A DNA stretch of 64,000 bases, from NCBI RefSeq assembly GCF_025823185.1, contig NZ_JACKVK010000008.1, positions 1,387,532 through 1,451,531 of the forward strand. The letters are read 5' to 3'. The translations under genes were made by a program, and so were the position numbers. This DNA comes from Mycobacterium yunnanensis (GTDB taxonomy: Bacteria; Actinomycetota; Actinomycetes; Mycobacteriales; Mycobacteriaceae). Every line of letters starts with the position of its first letter. Position 1 is the first letter of the stretch. Below are positions 20,233 through 29,868 of the stretch, piece after piece. A model generated the notes under the pieces. That model worked only from the letters and a program-made list of their open reading frames with translations, was not told where the DNA came from and searched no databases.

Positions 20233-21162
20233 GTGCATTCGCAGAACTTCGCCCGGGTGGATCTCAACCTCCTGTCGCCCCTCGTCGCACTGCTCGAGGA
20301 GAAGCAGATCTCCCGCGCTGCCAGCCGGGTCGGTCTCAGTCAGCCGGCCATGAGCCGGGCGCTGCAGCGGCTCCGCCGGGTCCTCGACGACGAACTCCTC
20401 GTCCGTACCGACGGGGAGTACCGGCTGACACCGCGAGCCCGCCGGCTGCGAGCTCAACTGGCGTCGGTGGTGCCGCAGCTCGACGCCGTCTTCAGCCCCG
20501 ACGGCTTCGACCCCCGTGACGCGGCACTCGACCTACGGCTGGCGGGAAGTGACTACATCGTCAGCGTGCTGACCCCGCTCCTGTACCGGCGGGTGCGCGC
20601 CGCGTCGGCGCAGTCGACGCTGCGGTTCAGTCCCTGGCACCGGCGAGTGTTGGAGGAGCTTGGCAGTGGGGACCTCGACCTGGTCTTCTTCGGCGGGCCG
20701 GAGCCGCCCGGCGTCGACGTGGCGCGGCTGTTCACCGAGCGGTTCGTGTGCGTGGTCGACCGTGGGCACCCGCTCGCCGACGAACCAGGCCTCGACCTCG
20801 ACGCCTATCTGCAGTGCCATCACGTGGTCGTCGACATCGTCGACGGCACCCAACCCGCTGTCGACTTGGCGCTCGGCGCGCTCGGATTGGCCCGGCGAGC
20901 AGACCTGGTCGTGCCGTTCCATGCGGCCGGGCTGCAGGCGGTCGCGGGCACGGATCTCGTGATGACCGTGCCCGCCTTGCTCGTCGACCCGTGCGTCGAC
21001 CGGGCCGTCATGCGAGTGCTGAACGCGCCGACCGAAGTCGAGACGCTGAACTATTCGATGGCCTGGCATCCGCTCGTGCAGGACGACGCGAGGCACAGGT
21101 GGCTTCGCGACACCGTGACCGCGGCCGCCGTCGAACTCGTCGCGGTGACCCGGACCCCGTGA
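20233..21162 (+). CDS. LysR-family transcriptional regulator
   Basis: 309 aa. N-terminal winged HTH: VDLNLLSPLVALLEEKQISRAASRVGLSQPAMSRALQRLR in successive helices, with the LysR pattern SQPAMSRALxRLR. The C-terminal periplasmic-binding-protein-like sensor domain spans about 95-300 and is of the NodD/PbrL-like type (SDYIVSVLTPLL). GTG start placed 6 nt after TAGGCT. It is divergent from the SDR gene, the usual target position for LysR activators; the effector is unknown. Confidence 0.88.
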   Translation: MHSQNFARVDLNLLSPLVALLEEKQISRAASRVGLSQPAMSRALQRLRRVLDDELLVRTDGEYRLTPRARRLRAQLASVVPQLDAVFSPDGFDPRDAALDLRLAGSDYIVSVLTPLLYRRVRAASAQSTLRFSPWHRRVLEELGSGDLDLVFFGGPEPPGVDVARLFTERFVCVVDRGHPLADEPGLDLDAYLQCHHVVVDIVDGTQPAVDLALGALGLARRADLVVPFHAAGLQAVAGTDLVMTVPALLVDPCVDRAVMRVLNAPTEVETLNYSMAWHPLVQDDARHRWLRDTVTAAAVELVAVTRTP

Positions 21163-21207
21163 GTCGACGCCCGTCGACCGTCAGCTCGAAGCAGTACCGT
21201 TGACCCC

Positions 21208-21549
21208 ATGTACGTGCAGCTGACCCTGAACGACGAGGACGGAGTGCCTGAGGTGTACTCCACGCCGCCGTGGACCGACGACGCCGACGGTCGGGCGGAG
21301 ACGGCCCGGGTAGTGGTCGACCCCGTGGGTCGGCCGGACGGTGACCGCGCCGGGGTCCTGCTGACGATGACGATCGGCGAGGCGCTGGTGTTGGGTCGCC
21401 GAATCACCGAGATCGCCGAGCGTGCGGCCGAGGGCCACTTCAGTCAGCGCGGCACGCAGTGGCGCAAGGAAGTTCAGGACCGCAAACGGCGCGAGGCGTG
21501 GAACGTGTTGATGGCCGGGTCCGACGACGACTCGCCGGCGGGCCCCTAG
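21208..21549 (+). CDS. Hypothetical protein, 113 aa
   Basis: No family recognised. A soluble acidic N-terminal half (MYVQLTLNDEDGVPEVY) is followed by a helix with ALVLGRRITEIAERAAEGHF and a strongly basic helix near residue 88 (KEVQDRKRREAW). The start is well supported: TACCGT (21195-21200) precedes the ATG by 7 nt, a leaderless arrangement. The stop shares CTAG with the convergent VOC gene. The basic helix could bind nucleic acid, but that is only a guess. Confidence 0.6.
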   Translation: MYVQLTLNDEDGVPEVYSTPPWTDDADGRAETARVVVDPVGRPDGDRAGVLLTMTIGEALVLGRRITEIAERAAEGHFSQRGTQWRKEVQDRKRREAWNVLMAGSDDDSPAGP

Positions 21550-21950
21550 GCCTCCGCGGGCGGAGCGAAGAACTCCAGGGCGGACCCGTCGGGATCCCGG
21601 AAGCTCAAGCCCGAGCCGTACGGTGCGTCGACGATGCCGCCGTGCTCGACGCCGAGTTCGTCGAGGCGCGTCTCCCATTCCTGCAGTTCGGTTCGCGAGC
21701 CGCATAGGAACGCCACGTGGTCCAGGCCCACCCGGAATTCGCTGAACCGCTCGTCCGGGGCGGCCGTGGTGTGTTGGTGGATCCCGAGCAGGGTGTCGTT
21801 CGGCAGCGCCCACACGACGTGCCGGAAGCCGGCGTCGGTGTCCTCCTCGATCAGTGGTTCGGTGCCGATCAGCTTTTGGTGCCAGGGTGCGCTGACCCCG
21901 AGGTCGCGCACCGTCAGGGCGACGTGGGTCAGGGCGGGAAAGGCGGGCAT
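21546..21950 (-). CDS. VOC-family (glyoxalase/dioxygenase superfamily) protein
   Basis: 134 aa, one vicinal-oxygen-chelate unit of two beta-alpha-beta-beta-beta modules. Metal-ligand positions look kept: THVALTVRD at the start, GIHQHTT, LDHVAFLC and DPDGSALEFFAPP at the end, the last being the hallmark Glu of glyoxalase-like proteins. Small stand-alone members detoxify or isomerise small molecules; substrate unknown. It lies 62 bp after nuoN on the same strand with an AAGGACG ribosome site, so it may be transcribed from readthrough of the nuo operon. Confidence 0.82.
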   Translation of the reverse strand: MPAFPALTHVALTVRDLGVSAPWHQKLIGTEPLIEEDTDAGFRHVVWALPNDTLLGIHQHTTAAPDERFSEFRVGLDHVAFLCGSRTELQEWETRLDELGVEHGGIVDAPYGSGLSFRDPDGSALEFFAPPAEA

Positions 21951-22012
21951 GGGAACGTCCTTGTTCGATGGTCGATTGATCTTGACACGATCCGGCGGGC
22001 TGGCCGGTTCAA

Positions 22013-23581
22013 TTAGCCGACGAATTGGTGGGCGGAGTTCACCAGGTCGAGGATCGGCTGAGGCAGCGCACCCAGCGCCAGGGTGATCGCGGCACTGAGC
22101 GTCACGGTGGCCATGCTGAGCGCACTTGGCACCACCACGGTGGGGCCGTCCTCGGGTGGGTCGGTGAAGAACAGCAGTACGATCACGCGGACGTAGAAGT
22201 ACGCCGCGACGGCGCTCGCGCAGACGCCGACGATCACCAGCGGTGTCGCGCCACCCTCGGCGGCCGCCTTGAACACCGCGAACTTGCTGACGAAGCCACT
22301 GGTCAGCGGAATGCCCGCAAAGGCAAGCAGGAACAGTGAGAACACCACGCCCACAAGGGGATGGGACCGGCCCAGCCCCGCCCAGCGGAGCATGTTGGTC
22401 TCCTCTTCTCCGGCGGCGTTGCGGACGACGCTCACCACCGCGAACGCGCCGAGAGTGCTGAAGCCGTAGGCGAACAGATAGAACAGCGTCGCAGAGACGC
22501 CACTGTCGGTCAGCGCAATCACGCCGGTGAGAATGAAGCCCGCATGGGCGACCGACGAGTAGGCCAGCATGCGTTTGACGTCGTTCTGGGACACCGCGGT
22601 GACCGTGCCGACCACCATCGTGAGGATCGCGACACCCCACATCAACGGGCGCCAGTCGGCCCGGAAGTCGGGCAAGGCGACGTAGAAGATGCGCAGCATG
22701 GCCCCGAAGGCGGCGATCTTGGTGGCCGCTGCCATGAAGGCGGTGACGGGTGTCGGCGCACCCTGGTAGACGTCCGGAATCCACGAATGAAAGGGCACCG
22801 CACCGACTTTGAACAGCACGCCGACCGACAGCAGACCGATACCGACCAAAGCCATGCTCGTGTCGGCGGAGGATTGTTCCCGGATGCCGCTGAGGCTCAA
22901 AGAGCCGGAATAGCCGTACAACAGCGCGATTCCGTACAGGAAGAACGCCGACGAGAACGCACCCAACAGGAAGTACTTGAGCGCCGCCTCCTGGGATAGC
23001 AGACGCCGTCGCCGGGCCAGCCCGCACATCAGGTAGAGCGGCAACGAGAACACCTCGAGCGCGACGAAGAGGGTCAACAGATCGTCGGAGGAGCCGAACA
23101 GCATCATGCCGCCGAGGGCGAACATCGTCAGCGGAAAGATCTCGGTCTGCGCCACACCGGCCTTGCTGGCGAGCTTCTCGGCGACGCTGCCCGGCACGGT
23201 CGACGCCATCGGGGTGAACGCGTCCAGGCCGCCTGCCCCGTCGTCGACGCCCACCTCGGAGGTGATGCGGCGCTCGGCGATCAGCAGCGTGCCGAGAATG
23301 CCGACCGTCAGCAGCGTCCCCTGGAGGAAGAGCGCGGGCTGGTCCACGGCGACCGCACCCATCACCGCTGTCCGGCCCACCGACGACCCGAGCCCGATCC
23401 ACTGCACGACCACGGCGACCAATGCGGCGACCTGACCGCCGATCGCCAACGCCAGCTGTACCGGATACCGCGCGGCGCGGGGAAGGAACGCCTCGGCCAG
23501 GACGCCGAGCACGGCGACGCCCAGGACGATCAGCATCGGTGAGACCAGTCCGTACTCGACGGTGGGTGGGGTGATCGTCAC
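22013..23581 (-). CDS. nuoN: NADH-quinone oxidoreductase subunit N
   Basis: Antiporter-like proton-pumping membrane subunit of complex I, 522 aa with about 14 hydrophobic helices. Shows the proton-antiporter core with LALEVFSLPLYLMCGL (Glu in TM5) and VGAVPFHSWIPDVYQGAPTPVTAFMAAATK (conserved Lys and Pro/His loop), followed by LAYSSVAHAGFIL. GTG start overlapping the nuoM stop. Last gene of the operon; an acidic 32-residue loop after residue ~105 (VGVDDGAGGLDAF) connects early helices. Confidence 0.96.
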   Translation of the reverse strand: MTITPPTVEYGLVSPMLIVLGVAVLGVLAEAFLPRAARYPVQLALAIGGQVAALVAVVVQWIGLGSSVGRTAVMGAVAVDQPALFLQGTLLTVGILGTLLIAERRITSEVGVDDGAGGLDAFTPMASTVPGSVAEKLASKAGVAQTEIFPLTMFALGGMMLFGSSDDLLTLFVALEVFSLPLYLMCGLARRRRLLSQEAALKYFLLGAFSSAFFLYGIALLYGYSGSLSLSGIREQSSADTSMALVGIGLLSVGVLFKVGAVPFHSWIPDVYQGAPTPVTAFMAAATKIAAFGAMLRIFYVALPDFRADWRPLMWGVAILTMVVGTVTAVSQNDVKRMLAYSSVAHAGFILTGVIALTDSGVSATLFYLFAYGFSTLGAFAVVSVVRNAAGEEETNMLRWAGLGRSHPLVGVVFSLFLLAFAGIPLTSGFVSKFAVFKAAAEGGATPLVIVGVCASAVAAYFYVRVIVLLFFTDPPEDGPTVVVPSALSMATVTLSAAITLALGALPQPILDLVNSAHQFVG

Positions 23582-25134
23582 TGGTCGGGTCTCCCTTCGG
23601 CGACGCGGGGCGCCGGGTCCTGCTGGCCGATGGTCGTCAGCGTGTGACCGACGGCGGGGTCGACGACGTCTAGGACCGGCTTCGGGTAGATGCCCAGCAC
23701 CAACAGCAGAGCGATCAGCGGCGCCACCACCAGCAGCTCGCGCGGCACCAGATCCCGCAGCGTCTCGTTGTCCACCGCGACGGGTCCGGTCATCATGCGC
23801 TGATACATCCAGAGGATGTAGATCGCGGACAGCACCAGCGCCGACGACGCCAGGACCGCTAGGGCGGGATAGGTGGTGAACGTGCCAAGCAGGACCAGGA
23901 ATTCACTGATGAACGGTGCGAGCCCGGGCAGCGACAGCGTCGCCAAACCGGCGACGAGGAACGTGCCGGCCAGCACGGGTGCCACCTTCTGCACCCCTCC
24001 GAAGGCGGCGATGGCCCGACTTCCCCTGCGGGAGACCAGGAATCCGGCGATCAGGAACAGCGCGGCCGTCGAGATGCCGTGGTTGACCATGTAGAGCGTC
24101 GACCCGGTTTGCCCCTGGGTCGTCATCACGAAGATGCCAAGGATGATGAAACCGAAGTGCGAAATCGACGTGTAGGAGATCAGCCGCATCACGTCGGTCT
24201 GCCCGATCGCCACGATGGCGCCGTAGACGATGCCGATCACCGCGAGCGTGATGACGAACGGCCGGAACGTCGTCGACGCGTCGGGAAACAGTTGCAGGCA
24301 GTACCGAAGCATGCCGAAGGTGCCGACCTTGTCGACCACGGCCATCATCAAGACCGCCGTCGCGGGTGTGGACTCCACGGCCGCATCGGGTAGCCACCGG
24401 TGGAACGGCCACAGCGGCGCCTTGACCGCGAAGGCGAACATGAACCCGAGGAACAGGGCGTTGAGCACCGCAGGGTCGACGTTCAGCGACCCGTTCGCCA
24501 CCGCCGCCACGATCGCCCGGAAGTCGAACGTGCCCGTGGGGAAGGCGTCGCTCTTGGCGGTCACCACGTACAGCCCGATGACCGCGGCGAGCATGATGAG
24601 ACCGCCGAAGAGGTTGTACAGCAGGAACTTCACGGCCGCGGCCGACCGGTGCGCACCCCCGAAGCCACCGATGAGGAAGTACATCGGGATCAGCATCGCC
24701 TCGAAGAACACGTAGAACAGAAGCACGTCCAGCGCCGTCAGCGAGATCAGGACCATGCCTTCGACGGCCAGGATCAGCGCCAGATACGCGTGCGCTGACC
24801 TGCCGTGGTCACCGGCGTCGTTCCAACCGGCGACGATGAGCAGCGGCACCAGGACGGCGGTGAGCACGACCAGTGCCAGTGCGATGCCGTCGAGACCGAG
24901 GATGTACCCCGTCCCGAACGACGGGATCCAGGCGTGGTCCTCGACGAATTGATATTGGGCACCCGCGGGGTCGAACGTGACGGCCAGCAGCACCGTGATC
25001 GCCAAGACGACCAGCGACAGCACCAGCGCCAGATACTTCGCGAGATGCCGTGCGGCAGCGGGCAACAGGATCACCACGGCGGCACCGACCATCGGCACTG
25101 CCCACAGCATCGTCAGCCACGGCATGCCGTTCAC
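23578..25134 (-). CDS. nuoM: NADH-quinone oxidoreductase subunit M
   Basis: Second antiporter-like subunit of complex I, 518 aa from the GTG that overlaps the nuoL stop (GTGA); an ATG three codons later (25125) is equally possible. Landmarks: [39 protein letters not shown] with the TM5 glutamate, [26 protein letters not shown] with the essential Lys, and [14 protein letters not shown]. Length is slightly shorter than the ~550 of M. tuberculosis NuoM but all helices of the pump core are present. Confidence 0.95.
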   Translation of the reverse strand: MNGMPWLTMLWAVPMVGAAVVILLPAAARHLAKYLALVLSLVVLAITVLLAVTFDPAGAQYQFVEDHAWIPSFGTGYILGLDGIALALVVLTAVLVPLLIVAGWNDAGDHGRSAHAYLALILAVEGMVLISLTALDVLLFYVFFEAMLIPMYFLIGGFGGAHRSAAAVKFLLYNLFGGLIMLAAVIGLYVVTAKSDAFPTGTFDFRAIVAAVANGSLNVDPAVLNALFLGFMFAFAVKAPLWPFHRWLPDAAVESTPATAVLMMAVVDKVGTFGMLRYCLQLFPDASTTFRPFVITLAVIGIVYGAIVAIGQTDVMRLISYTSISHFGFIILGIFVMTTQGQTGSTLYMVNHGISTAALFLIAGFLVSRRGSRAIAAFGGVQKVAPVLAGTFLVAGLATLSLPGLAPFISEFLVLLGTFTTYPALAVLASSALVLSAIYILWMYQRMMTGPVAVDNETLRDLVPRELLVVAPLIALLLVLGIYPKPVLDVVDPAVGHTLTTIGQQDPAPRVAEGRPDQ

Positions 25135-27017
25135 CAGACCCTCACCGCCAGAATCGCGGCGACCACCAGGGCGGCGCCACCGAGCATGGACAACGCATAC
25201 GAGCGCGCGAAGCCGGTCTGCACCTGCCGCAACCGCTGCGACGCGCCGCCGACGAGGGCGCCGAGACCGCGGGACACGTCGTCGATGCCGTCGTCGTCGA
25301 TCTCGACGAGACCCCTGGTCAGCACCTGGCCGCCGCGCATCAGGACATCCTCGTTGAACGCGTCTCCGTAGAGGTCGCGGCGGGCGGCGACGGTCAACGC
25401 GGAGACGTTCTGCGGCGCGACTTCTGGTATGGCGCGGGTGGCGTACAGCCGGTAGGCGACGGCGATGCCCACGGCCACCACGACGAGCGTCACGGTCGTC
25501 ATCAGCCACACCGGAATGGCGTGTGCCGCTTCGGGGTGCGCGCCGACGACGGGCTCGAGCCAGTGCTCGAGGGTGCCCCCGACGGCCAGCAGTGCACCGG
25601 CGCCGACCGATCCGACCGCGAGGACGATCATGGGGATGGTCATGCTGGCCGGGGACTCGTGGGGACGATTGTGGGCCGCCCAGCGCCGCTCCCCGAAGAA
25701 CGTCATCAGCATGACCCGGGTCATGTAGAACGCCGTGATGCCGGCCCCCAGCAGAGTGGCTCCGCCGAGCAGGATGCCCGTGACACCGCCTGCGGCGAAC
25801 GCGGTTTCGATGATGGCGTCTTTGGAGAAGAATCCGGCGAACGGCGGCACGCCGATGATCGCGAGATAGCCGAGGCCGAAGGTGACGAACGTGATCGGCA
25901 TGACCGTGCGCAGCCCGCCGTAGCGCCGCATGTCGGTCTCGTCGTCCATGCCGTGCATCACCGATCCGGCGCCGAGGAACAGCCCGGCCTTGAAGAAACC
26001 GTGGGTCAGCAGGTGCATGATCGCGATGGCGTACCCGGCCGGTCCGAGGCCGGCGGCGAGCACCATGTAGCCGATCTGGCTCATCGTCGACGCGGCGAGC
26101 GCCTTCTTGATGTCGTCCTTCGCGCAGCCGATGACGGCGCCGAACAGCAGGGTGACCGCACCGACGATGACTACGCCGAGGCGCGCGTCGGGGGCCGAGT
26201 CGTAGATGGGCCCGGAGCGCACGATGAGGTACACGCCGGCCGTCACCATCGTGGCGGCGTGGATGAGCGCCGACACCGGCGTCGGACCCTCCATCGCGTC
26301 GCCGAGCCACGACTGCAGCGGCACCTGGGCGGACTTGCCACAGGCGGCCAGCAGGAGCAGCAGGCCGATGGCCGTCACGGCTCCGTGCGACAGCTGACCC
26401 GCGCCGGAGAACACGCCCTCGTAGGACACGGTGCCCAGGTTGGCGAACATCACCATGAGGGCAAGGGCCAACCCGATGTCACCGACCCGGTTGACGACGA
26501 AGGCCTTCTTGGCGGCAGTGGCGGCCGACGGTTTGTGCTGCCAGAATCCGATCAGCAGATAGGACGCCAATCCGACGCCCTCCCAACCCATGTAGAGGCC
26601 GAGGTAGTTGTCGGCCAGCACGAGGAGGAGCATCGCCGAGACGAAGAGGTTCAGGTAGGCAAAGAACCGCCTGCGCTCGGGATCGTGCGCCATGTACCCC
26701 ACGGAATAGAGGTGGATCAGAAAGCCCACACCCGTGATCAGCAGCACGAAACACACCGACAGCTGGTCGAGTTGCAACCCGAAGTCCACCCGCAACTGCC
26801 CAACGGGCACCCAGGTGAAGAGATGCTCGTGGACGCCGCGATCCTCGGCGGGTACGTCGAGCAGGCCGACGAACAGGACGACGCCGAGCACGAAGGAACC
26901 CAGCACCGTCGCGCAGCCCAGCAGATGCCCCCACGCGTCGGTGGCCTTGCCGCCCAGCAGGAGGACGCCCGCGCCGAGCAGTGGCAGCGCGATGAGCAGC
27001 CAGACGGGGGCCATCAC
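25131..27017 (-). CDS. nuoL: NADH-quinone oxidoreductase subunit L
   Basis: Distal proton-pumping subunit of complex I, 628 aa. Contains the antiporter core ([19 protein letters not shown] with the TM5 Glu; [31 protein letters not shown] with Lys; [12 protein letters not shown]) and the C-terminal lateral helix region after residue ~480 that lies along NuoM and NuoN. Starts GTG (or the next ATG) with a 1-nt overlap on the nuoK stop. It is the largest membrane subunit, as expected. Confidence 0.96.
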   Translation of the reverse strand: MMAPVWLLIALPLLGAGVLLLGGKATDAWGHLLGCATVLGSFVLGVVLFVGLLDVPAEDRGVHEHLFTWVPVGQLRVDFGLQLDQLSVCFVLLITGVGFLIHLYSVGYMAHDPERRRFFAYLNLFVSAMLLLVLADNYLGLYMGWEGVGLASYLLIGFWQHKPSAATAAKKAFVVNRVGDIGLALALMVMFANLGTVSYEGVFSGAGQLSHGAVTAIGLLLLLAACGKSAQVPLQSWLGDAMEGPTPVSALIHAATMVTAGVYLIVRSGPIYDSAPDARLGVVIVGAVTLLFGAVIGCAKDDIKKALAASTMSQIGYMVLAAGLGPAGYAIAIMHLLTHGFFKAGLFLGAGSVMHGMDDETDMRRYGGLRTVMPITFVTFGLGYLAIIGVPPFAGFFSKDAIIETAFAAGGVTGILLGGATLLGAGITAFYMTRVMLMTFFGERRWAAHNRPHESPASMTIPMIVLAVGSVGAGALLAVGGTLEHWLEPVVGAHPEAAHAIPVWLMTTVTLVVVAVGIAVAYRLYATRAIPEVAPQNVSALTVAARRDLYGDAFNEDVLMRGGQVLTRGLVEIDDDGIDDVSRGLGALVGGASQRLRQVQTGFARSYALSMLGGAALVVAAILAVRVW

Positions 27018-27316
27018 TAGTGCCTCAACAGGTTCGCGCCGTCGACCGAGGCGGACTGTCTGGCCCGGAAGATGGTCATGATGATGGCCAGCCCGACCAC
27101 GACCTCACAGGCCGCGACGACCATGGTGAAGAACGCGACGACCTGACCGTCGAGGTGACCGTGCATCCGGGAGAACGTCACGAAGGCCAGGTTGGCGGCG
27201 TTGAGCATCAGCTCGACGCACATGAACATCACGATGGCGTTGCGCCGCAACAGTACTCCCGCCGCACCGATGGTGAACAGCATCGCCGACAGGTAGAGGT
27301 AGTTCGCCGGGTTCAC
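27017..27316 (-). CDS. nuoK: NADH-quinone oxidoreductase subunit K
   Basis: Small complex I membrane subunit (MrpC-like), 99 aa with three transmembrane helices. The conserved glutamates of the quinone-proton coupling path are in [15 protein letters not shown] (TM2) and [13 protein letters not shown] (TM3). GTG start overlapping the nuoJ stop by 4 nt; the length matches the family exactly. Confidence 0.96.
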   Translation of the reverse strand: MNPANYLYLSAMLFTIGAAGVLLRRNAIVMFMCVELMLNAANLAFVTFSRMHGHLDGQVVAFFTMVVAACEVVVGLAIIMTIFRARQSASVDGANLLRH

Positions 27317-28074
27317 GAGGCCGCTCCGTTCTTCGACGCCATGGTGCGCGGCGGCAGGATGCCGCTGACCGAGGTCGCGGCGTCGGAGCCGTCGGGCAGT
27401 CGAGCCGCCACGTCGACCGCATTGTGTCGCGCGTAGACACCGGGATTGGGCATTGGTGTGGGGTGACCGCCGGGGGCGAAGCGCTCGGTGGCGAGTTCGC
27501 GCTGGGTCTTGCGGCGGTCGATGCGCTCGCGGTGGGTCAGCACCATGGCTGCCACGGTCGCGGTGATCAGCAGCGCACTGGTCAGCTCGAACGCCCAGAG
27601 GTAGCGGACGAAGATCAACGCGGCCAAGCCGTCGACGTTGCCTCCGGCATTCGCCTGGGCCAGCCCCGTGAACCCGGTGGCCGAGACGTTGCCGACGCCG
27701 GCGATGATCAGGATGCCGAACGCCGCACCCGCGCCGATTGCCGCGAAGCGTTGTCCGCGAATGGTTTCCACCAGGGAGTCGGCGGAGTCGACGCCGATCA
27801 GCATCAGGACGAACAGGAACAGCATCATCACCGCGCCGGTGTAGACCACGATCTGCACGACGCCGAGGAACAGGGCGTCCTGGGCGATGTAGAGGACGGC
27901 CAGCACGATCATGGTGAGCGCCAGGAAGATCGCCGAGTAGACCGCCTTGGGGGCCGCGACCACGGCGACCGCACCCAGCACCGCGAGGGTGCCCAGCACC
28001 CAGAAGGTGACGGCCTCCGTCGTCGAGGTGCGGTAGACGGTGTCGGCGGCGAGGAGGACGACGTCGTGGGTCAT
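27313..28074 (-). CDS. nuoJ: NADH-quinone oxidoreductase subunit J
   Basis: Complex I membrane subunit, 253 aa, five helices in the first ~180 residues including [19 protein letters not shown], the pi-bulge helix typical of NuoJ/ND6. The last ~75 residues are a hydrophilic tail rich in Pro and Arg ([20 protein letters not shown]), found in mycobacterial NuoJ but not in E. coli, and of unknown use. ATG start with ATGA overlap on nuoI. Confidence 0.94.
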   Translation of the reverse strand: MTHDVVLLAADTVYRTSTTEAVTFWVLGTLAVLGAVAVVAAPKAVYSAIFLALTMIVLAVLYIAQDALFLGVVQIVVYTGAVMMLFLFVLMLIGVDSADSLVETIRGQRFAAIGAGAAFGILIIAGVGNVSATGFTGLAQANAGGNVDGLAALIFVRYLWAFELTSALLITATVAAMVLTHRERIDRRKTQRELATERFAPGGHPTPMPNPGVYARHNAVDVAARLPDGSDAATSVSGILPPRTMASKNGAAS

Positions 28075-28643
28075 AGGACGGCGTCCCGGGACTTCAGTGT
28101 CGGCATGCCAAGCGGGGTGGCCAGGCCGTCGGACCGGATGTTGCCTCGGTAGTAGTCCTCGTCGGTGCTGCCGGGCGCCATGGCGTGCGGCGGGGCCGTC
28201 ATGTCGGGTGTGAGCGGTGCGAGCAGCTTGGCCTTGCCGTAGATCAGGTCGGCGCGGTTGTCGTCGGCCATCTCGTAGTCGTTGGTCATGGTCAGCGCAC
28301 GGGTGGGGCAGGCCTCGATGCACAGGCCGCAGCCGATGCACCGCAGATAGTTGATCTGGTAGACGCGGCCGTATCGTTCGCCGGGGGAGAAGCGCTCCGC
28401 CTCGGTGTTGTCGGCTCCCTCGACGAAGATCGCGTCGGCCGGGCACGCCCAGGCGCAGAGTTCGCACCCGATGCACTTCTCGAGGCCGTCCTCGTAGCGG
28501 TTGAGCTGATGCCGGCCGTGGTAGCGCTTGGCCGTCGGCCCGGGTTTCTCCGGGTACTGCTCGGTGACCGGCTTCTTGAACATCGTCGTGAACGTGACGG
28601 CGAAACCGGCGAGGGCGTCGACGAGGTGGGGCCGCTTAGGCAT
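28071..28643 (-). CDS. nuoI: NADH-quinone oxidoreductase subunit I
   Basis: Carries iron-sulfur clusters N6a and N6b that pass electrons toward NuoB. 190 aa with two 4Fe-4S motifs: [12 protein letters not shown] and [12 protein letters not shown]. An amphipathic N-terminal helix ([18 protein letters not shown]) docks on the membrane arm. The C-terminal ~50 residues are an extension beyond the second cluster. ATG lies inside the nuoH end, an 8-nt overlap. Confidence 0.96.
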   Translation of the reverse strand: MPKRPHLVDALAGFAVTFTTMFKKPVTEQYPEKPGPTAKRYHGRHQLNRYEDGLEKCIGCELCAWACPADAIFVEGADNTEAERFSPGERYGRVYQINYLRCIGCGLCIEACPTRALTMTNDYEMADDNRADLIYGKAKLLAPLTPDMTAPPHAMAPGSTDEDYYRGNIRSDGLATPLGMPTLKSRDAVL

Positions 28644-29868
28644 CGGCGGGCTCCTTCGCGGGGATGGGTGGCACGGGGAAGGCCCCCGGTGCCGTCGACG
28701 GCGGATCGGCGAGGCGCTGGGCTCGGGTTCGCTTGTATCGCAACGTCCGCCACAGGTAGACCAGGAGCAGCAGGGCGAGGAAGGCACCGGTCGAGACGAG
28801 GACGACGACGAGGTCGCCGTACCCCTCGTTGCGCAGTGTGCGCACCACGGCGACCGTCATGATCCAGCCCAGCGAGATCGGAATGAGGATCTTCCACCCC
28901 AGCCCCATGAACTGGTCGTAGCGCAGTCGCGGCAGAGTCGCCCGCAGCCACATGAACCCGAACATGAACGACCAGACCTTGAGGGTGAACCACAGCAACG
29001 GCCACCAGCCGGAGTTGGCGCCGTCGATCATCGTGAACGGCCACGGGGCCTGCCACCCACCGAGGAACAGCGTGGTGGCCAAGGCCGCGACGGTGGTCAT
29101 GTTGACGTACTCGGCGAGCATGAACATCGCGAATTTGAGCGAGGAGTACTCGGTGTGGAAGCCGCCGACCAGTTCGCCCTCTGCCTCTGGCAGGTCGAAG
29201 GGCGCTCGGTTGGTCTCGCCGACCATGGAGACGGCGTAGATCAGGAAGGACGGCAGCAGCAGGAAGACGAACCACAGCCCCTGCTGCTTGGCCACGATCT
29301 CCGAGGTGGACATGGTGCCCGCGTAGAGGAAGACCGCGGCGAAGCACAACGCCATGGCAATTTCGTAGGAGATCACCTGGGCGCTGGAGCGCAGCCCGCC
29401 CAGCAGGGGATAGGTCGAGCCGGATGCCCAGCCCGCCAACACGATTCCGTAGACGCCGATCGACGTCACCGCGAGCACGTAGAGCACCGCGACGGGCAGA
29501 TCGGTCAGCTGCAGGGCGGTGCGCGTGCCGAAGACGCTCACCAGACCGCCCATCGGGATCACCGCGAACGCCATGAATGCGGGGATGACGGCGATGACCG
29601 GCGCCGCCAGGTAGATCGGCTTGTCGACCCCGGCGGGGATGAGGCCTTCCTTGAGCGCGAGCTTGACCCCGTCGGCCAGGCTCTGAAGCAACCCGAAGGG
29701 GCCAACGCGGTTGGGGCCGAAGCGCATCTGCATGCGGCCGAGGATCTTGCGCTCCAGCAGGATGGCGACGAGCACGGTGAGCAACAGGAACACGAAGATG
29801 CCCAGTGACTTGGCCACCACGAGCCACCATGGGTCGTGACCAAAGGAACTCAGGTCGGGATAGGTCAC
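28636..29868 (-). CDS. nuoH: NADH-quinone oxidoreductase subunit H
   Basis: Membrane subunit forming the quinone pocket with NuoB and NuoD, 410 aa, eight or nine helices. Diagnostic stretches are [24 protein letters not shown] near the N-terminus and [13 protein letters not shown] with the conserved acidic cluster, then [16 protein letters not shown] ~65-residue cytoplasmic C-terminal tail ends in Pro- and Ala-rich sequence, as in other mycobacteria. GTG start, GTGA overlap with nuoG. Confidence 0.96.
   Translation of the reverse strand: MTYPDLSSFGHDPWWLVVAKSLGIFVFLLLTVLVAILLERKILGRMQMRFGPNRVGPFGLLQSLADGVKLALKEGLIPAGVDKPIYLAAPVIAVIPAFMAFAVIPMGGLVSVFGTRTALQLTDLPVAVLYVLAVTSIGVYGIVLAGWASGSTYPLLGGLRSSAQVISYEIAMALCFAAVFLYAGTMSTSEIVAKQQGLWFVFLLLPSFLIYAVSMVGETNRAPFDLPEAEGELVGGFHTEYSSLKFAMFMLAEYVNMTTVAALATTLFLGGWQAPWPFTMIDGANSGWWPLLWFTLKVWSFMFGFMWLRATLPRLRYDQFMGLGWKILIPISLGWIMTVAVVRTLRNEGYGDLVVVLVSTGAFLALLLLVYLWRTLRYKRTRAQRLADPPSTAPGAFPVPPIPAKEPADA

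Noticed and set aside
25050..27020. Long plus-strand open frame (656 codons) across nuoL
   Set aside because: Antisense shadow of nuoL caused by high GC at third positions; low-complexity Arg/Gly/His product and no start signal.
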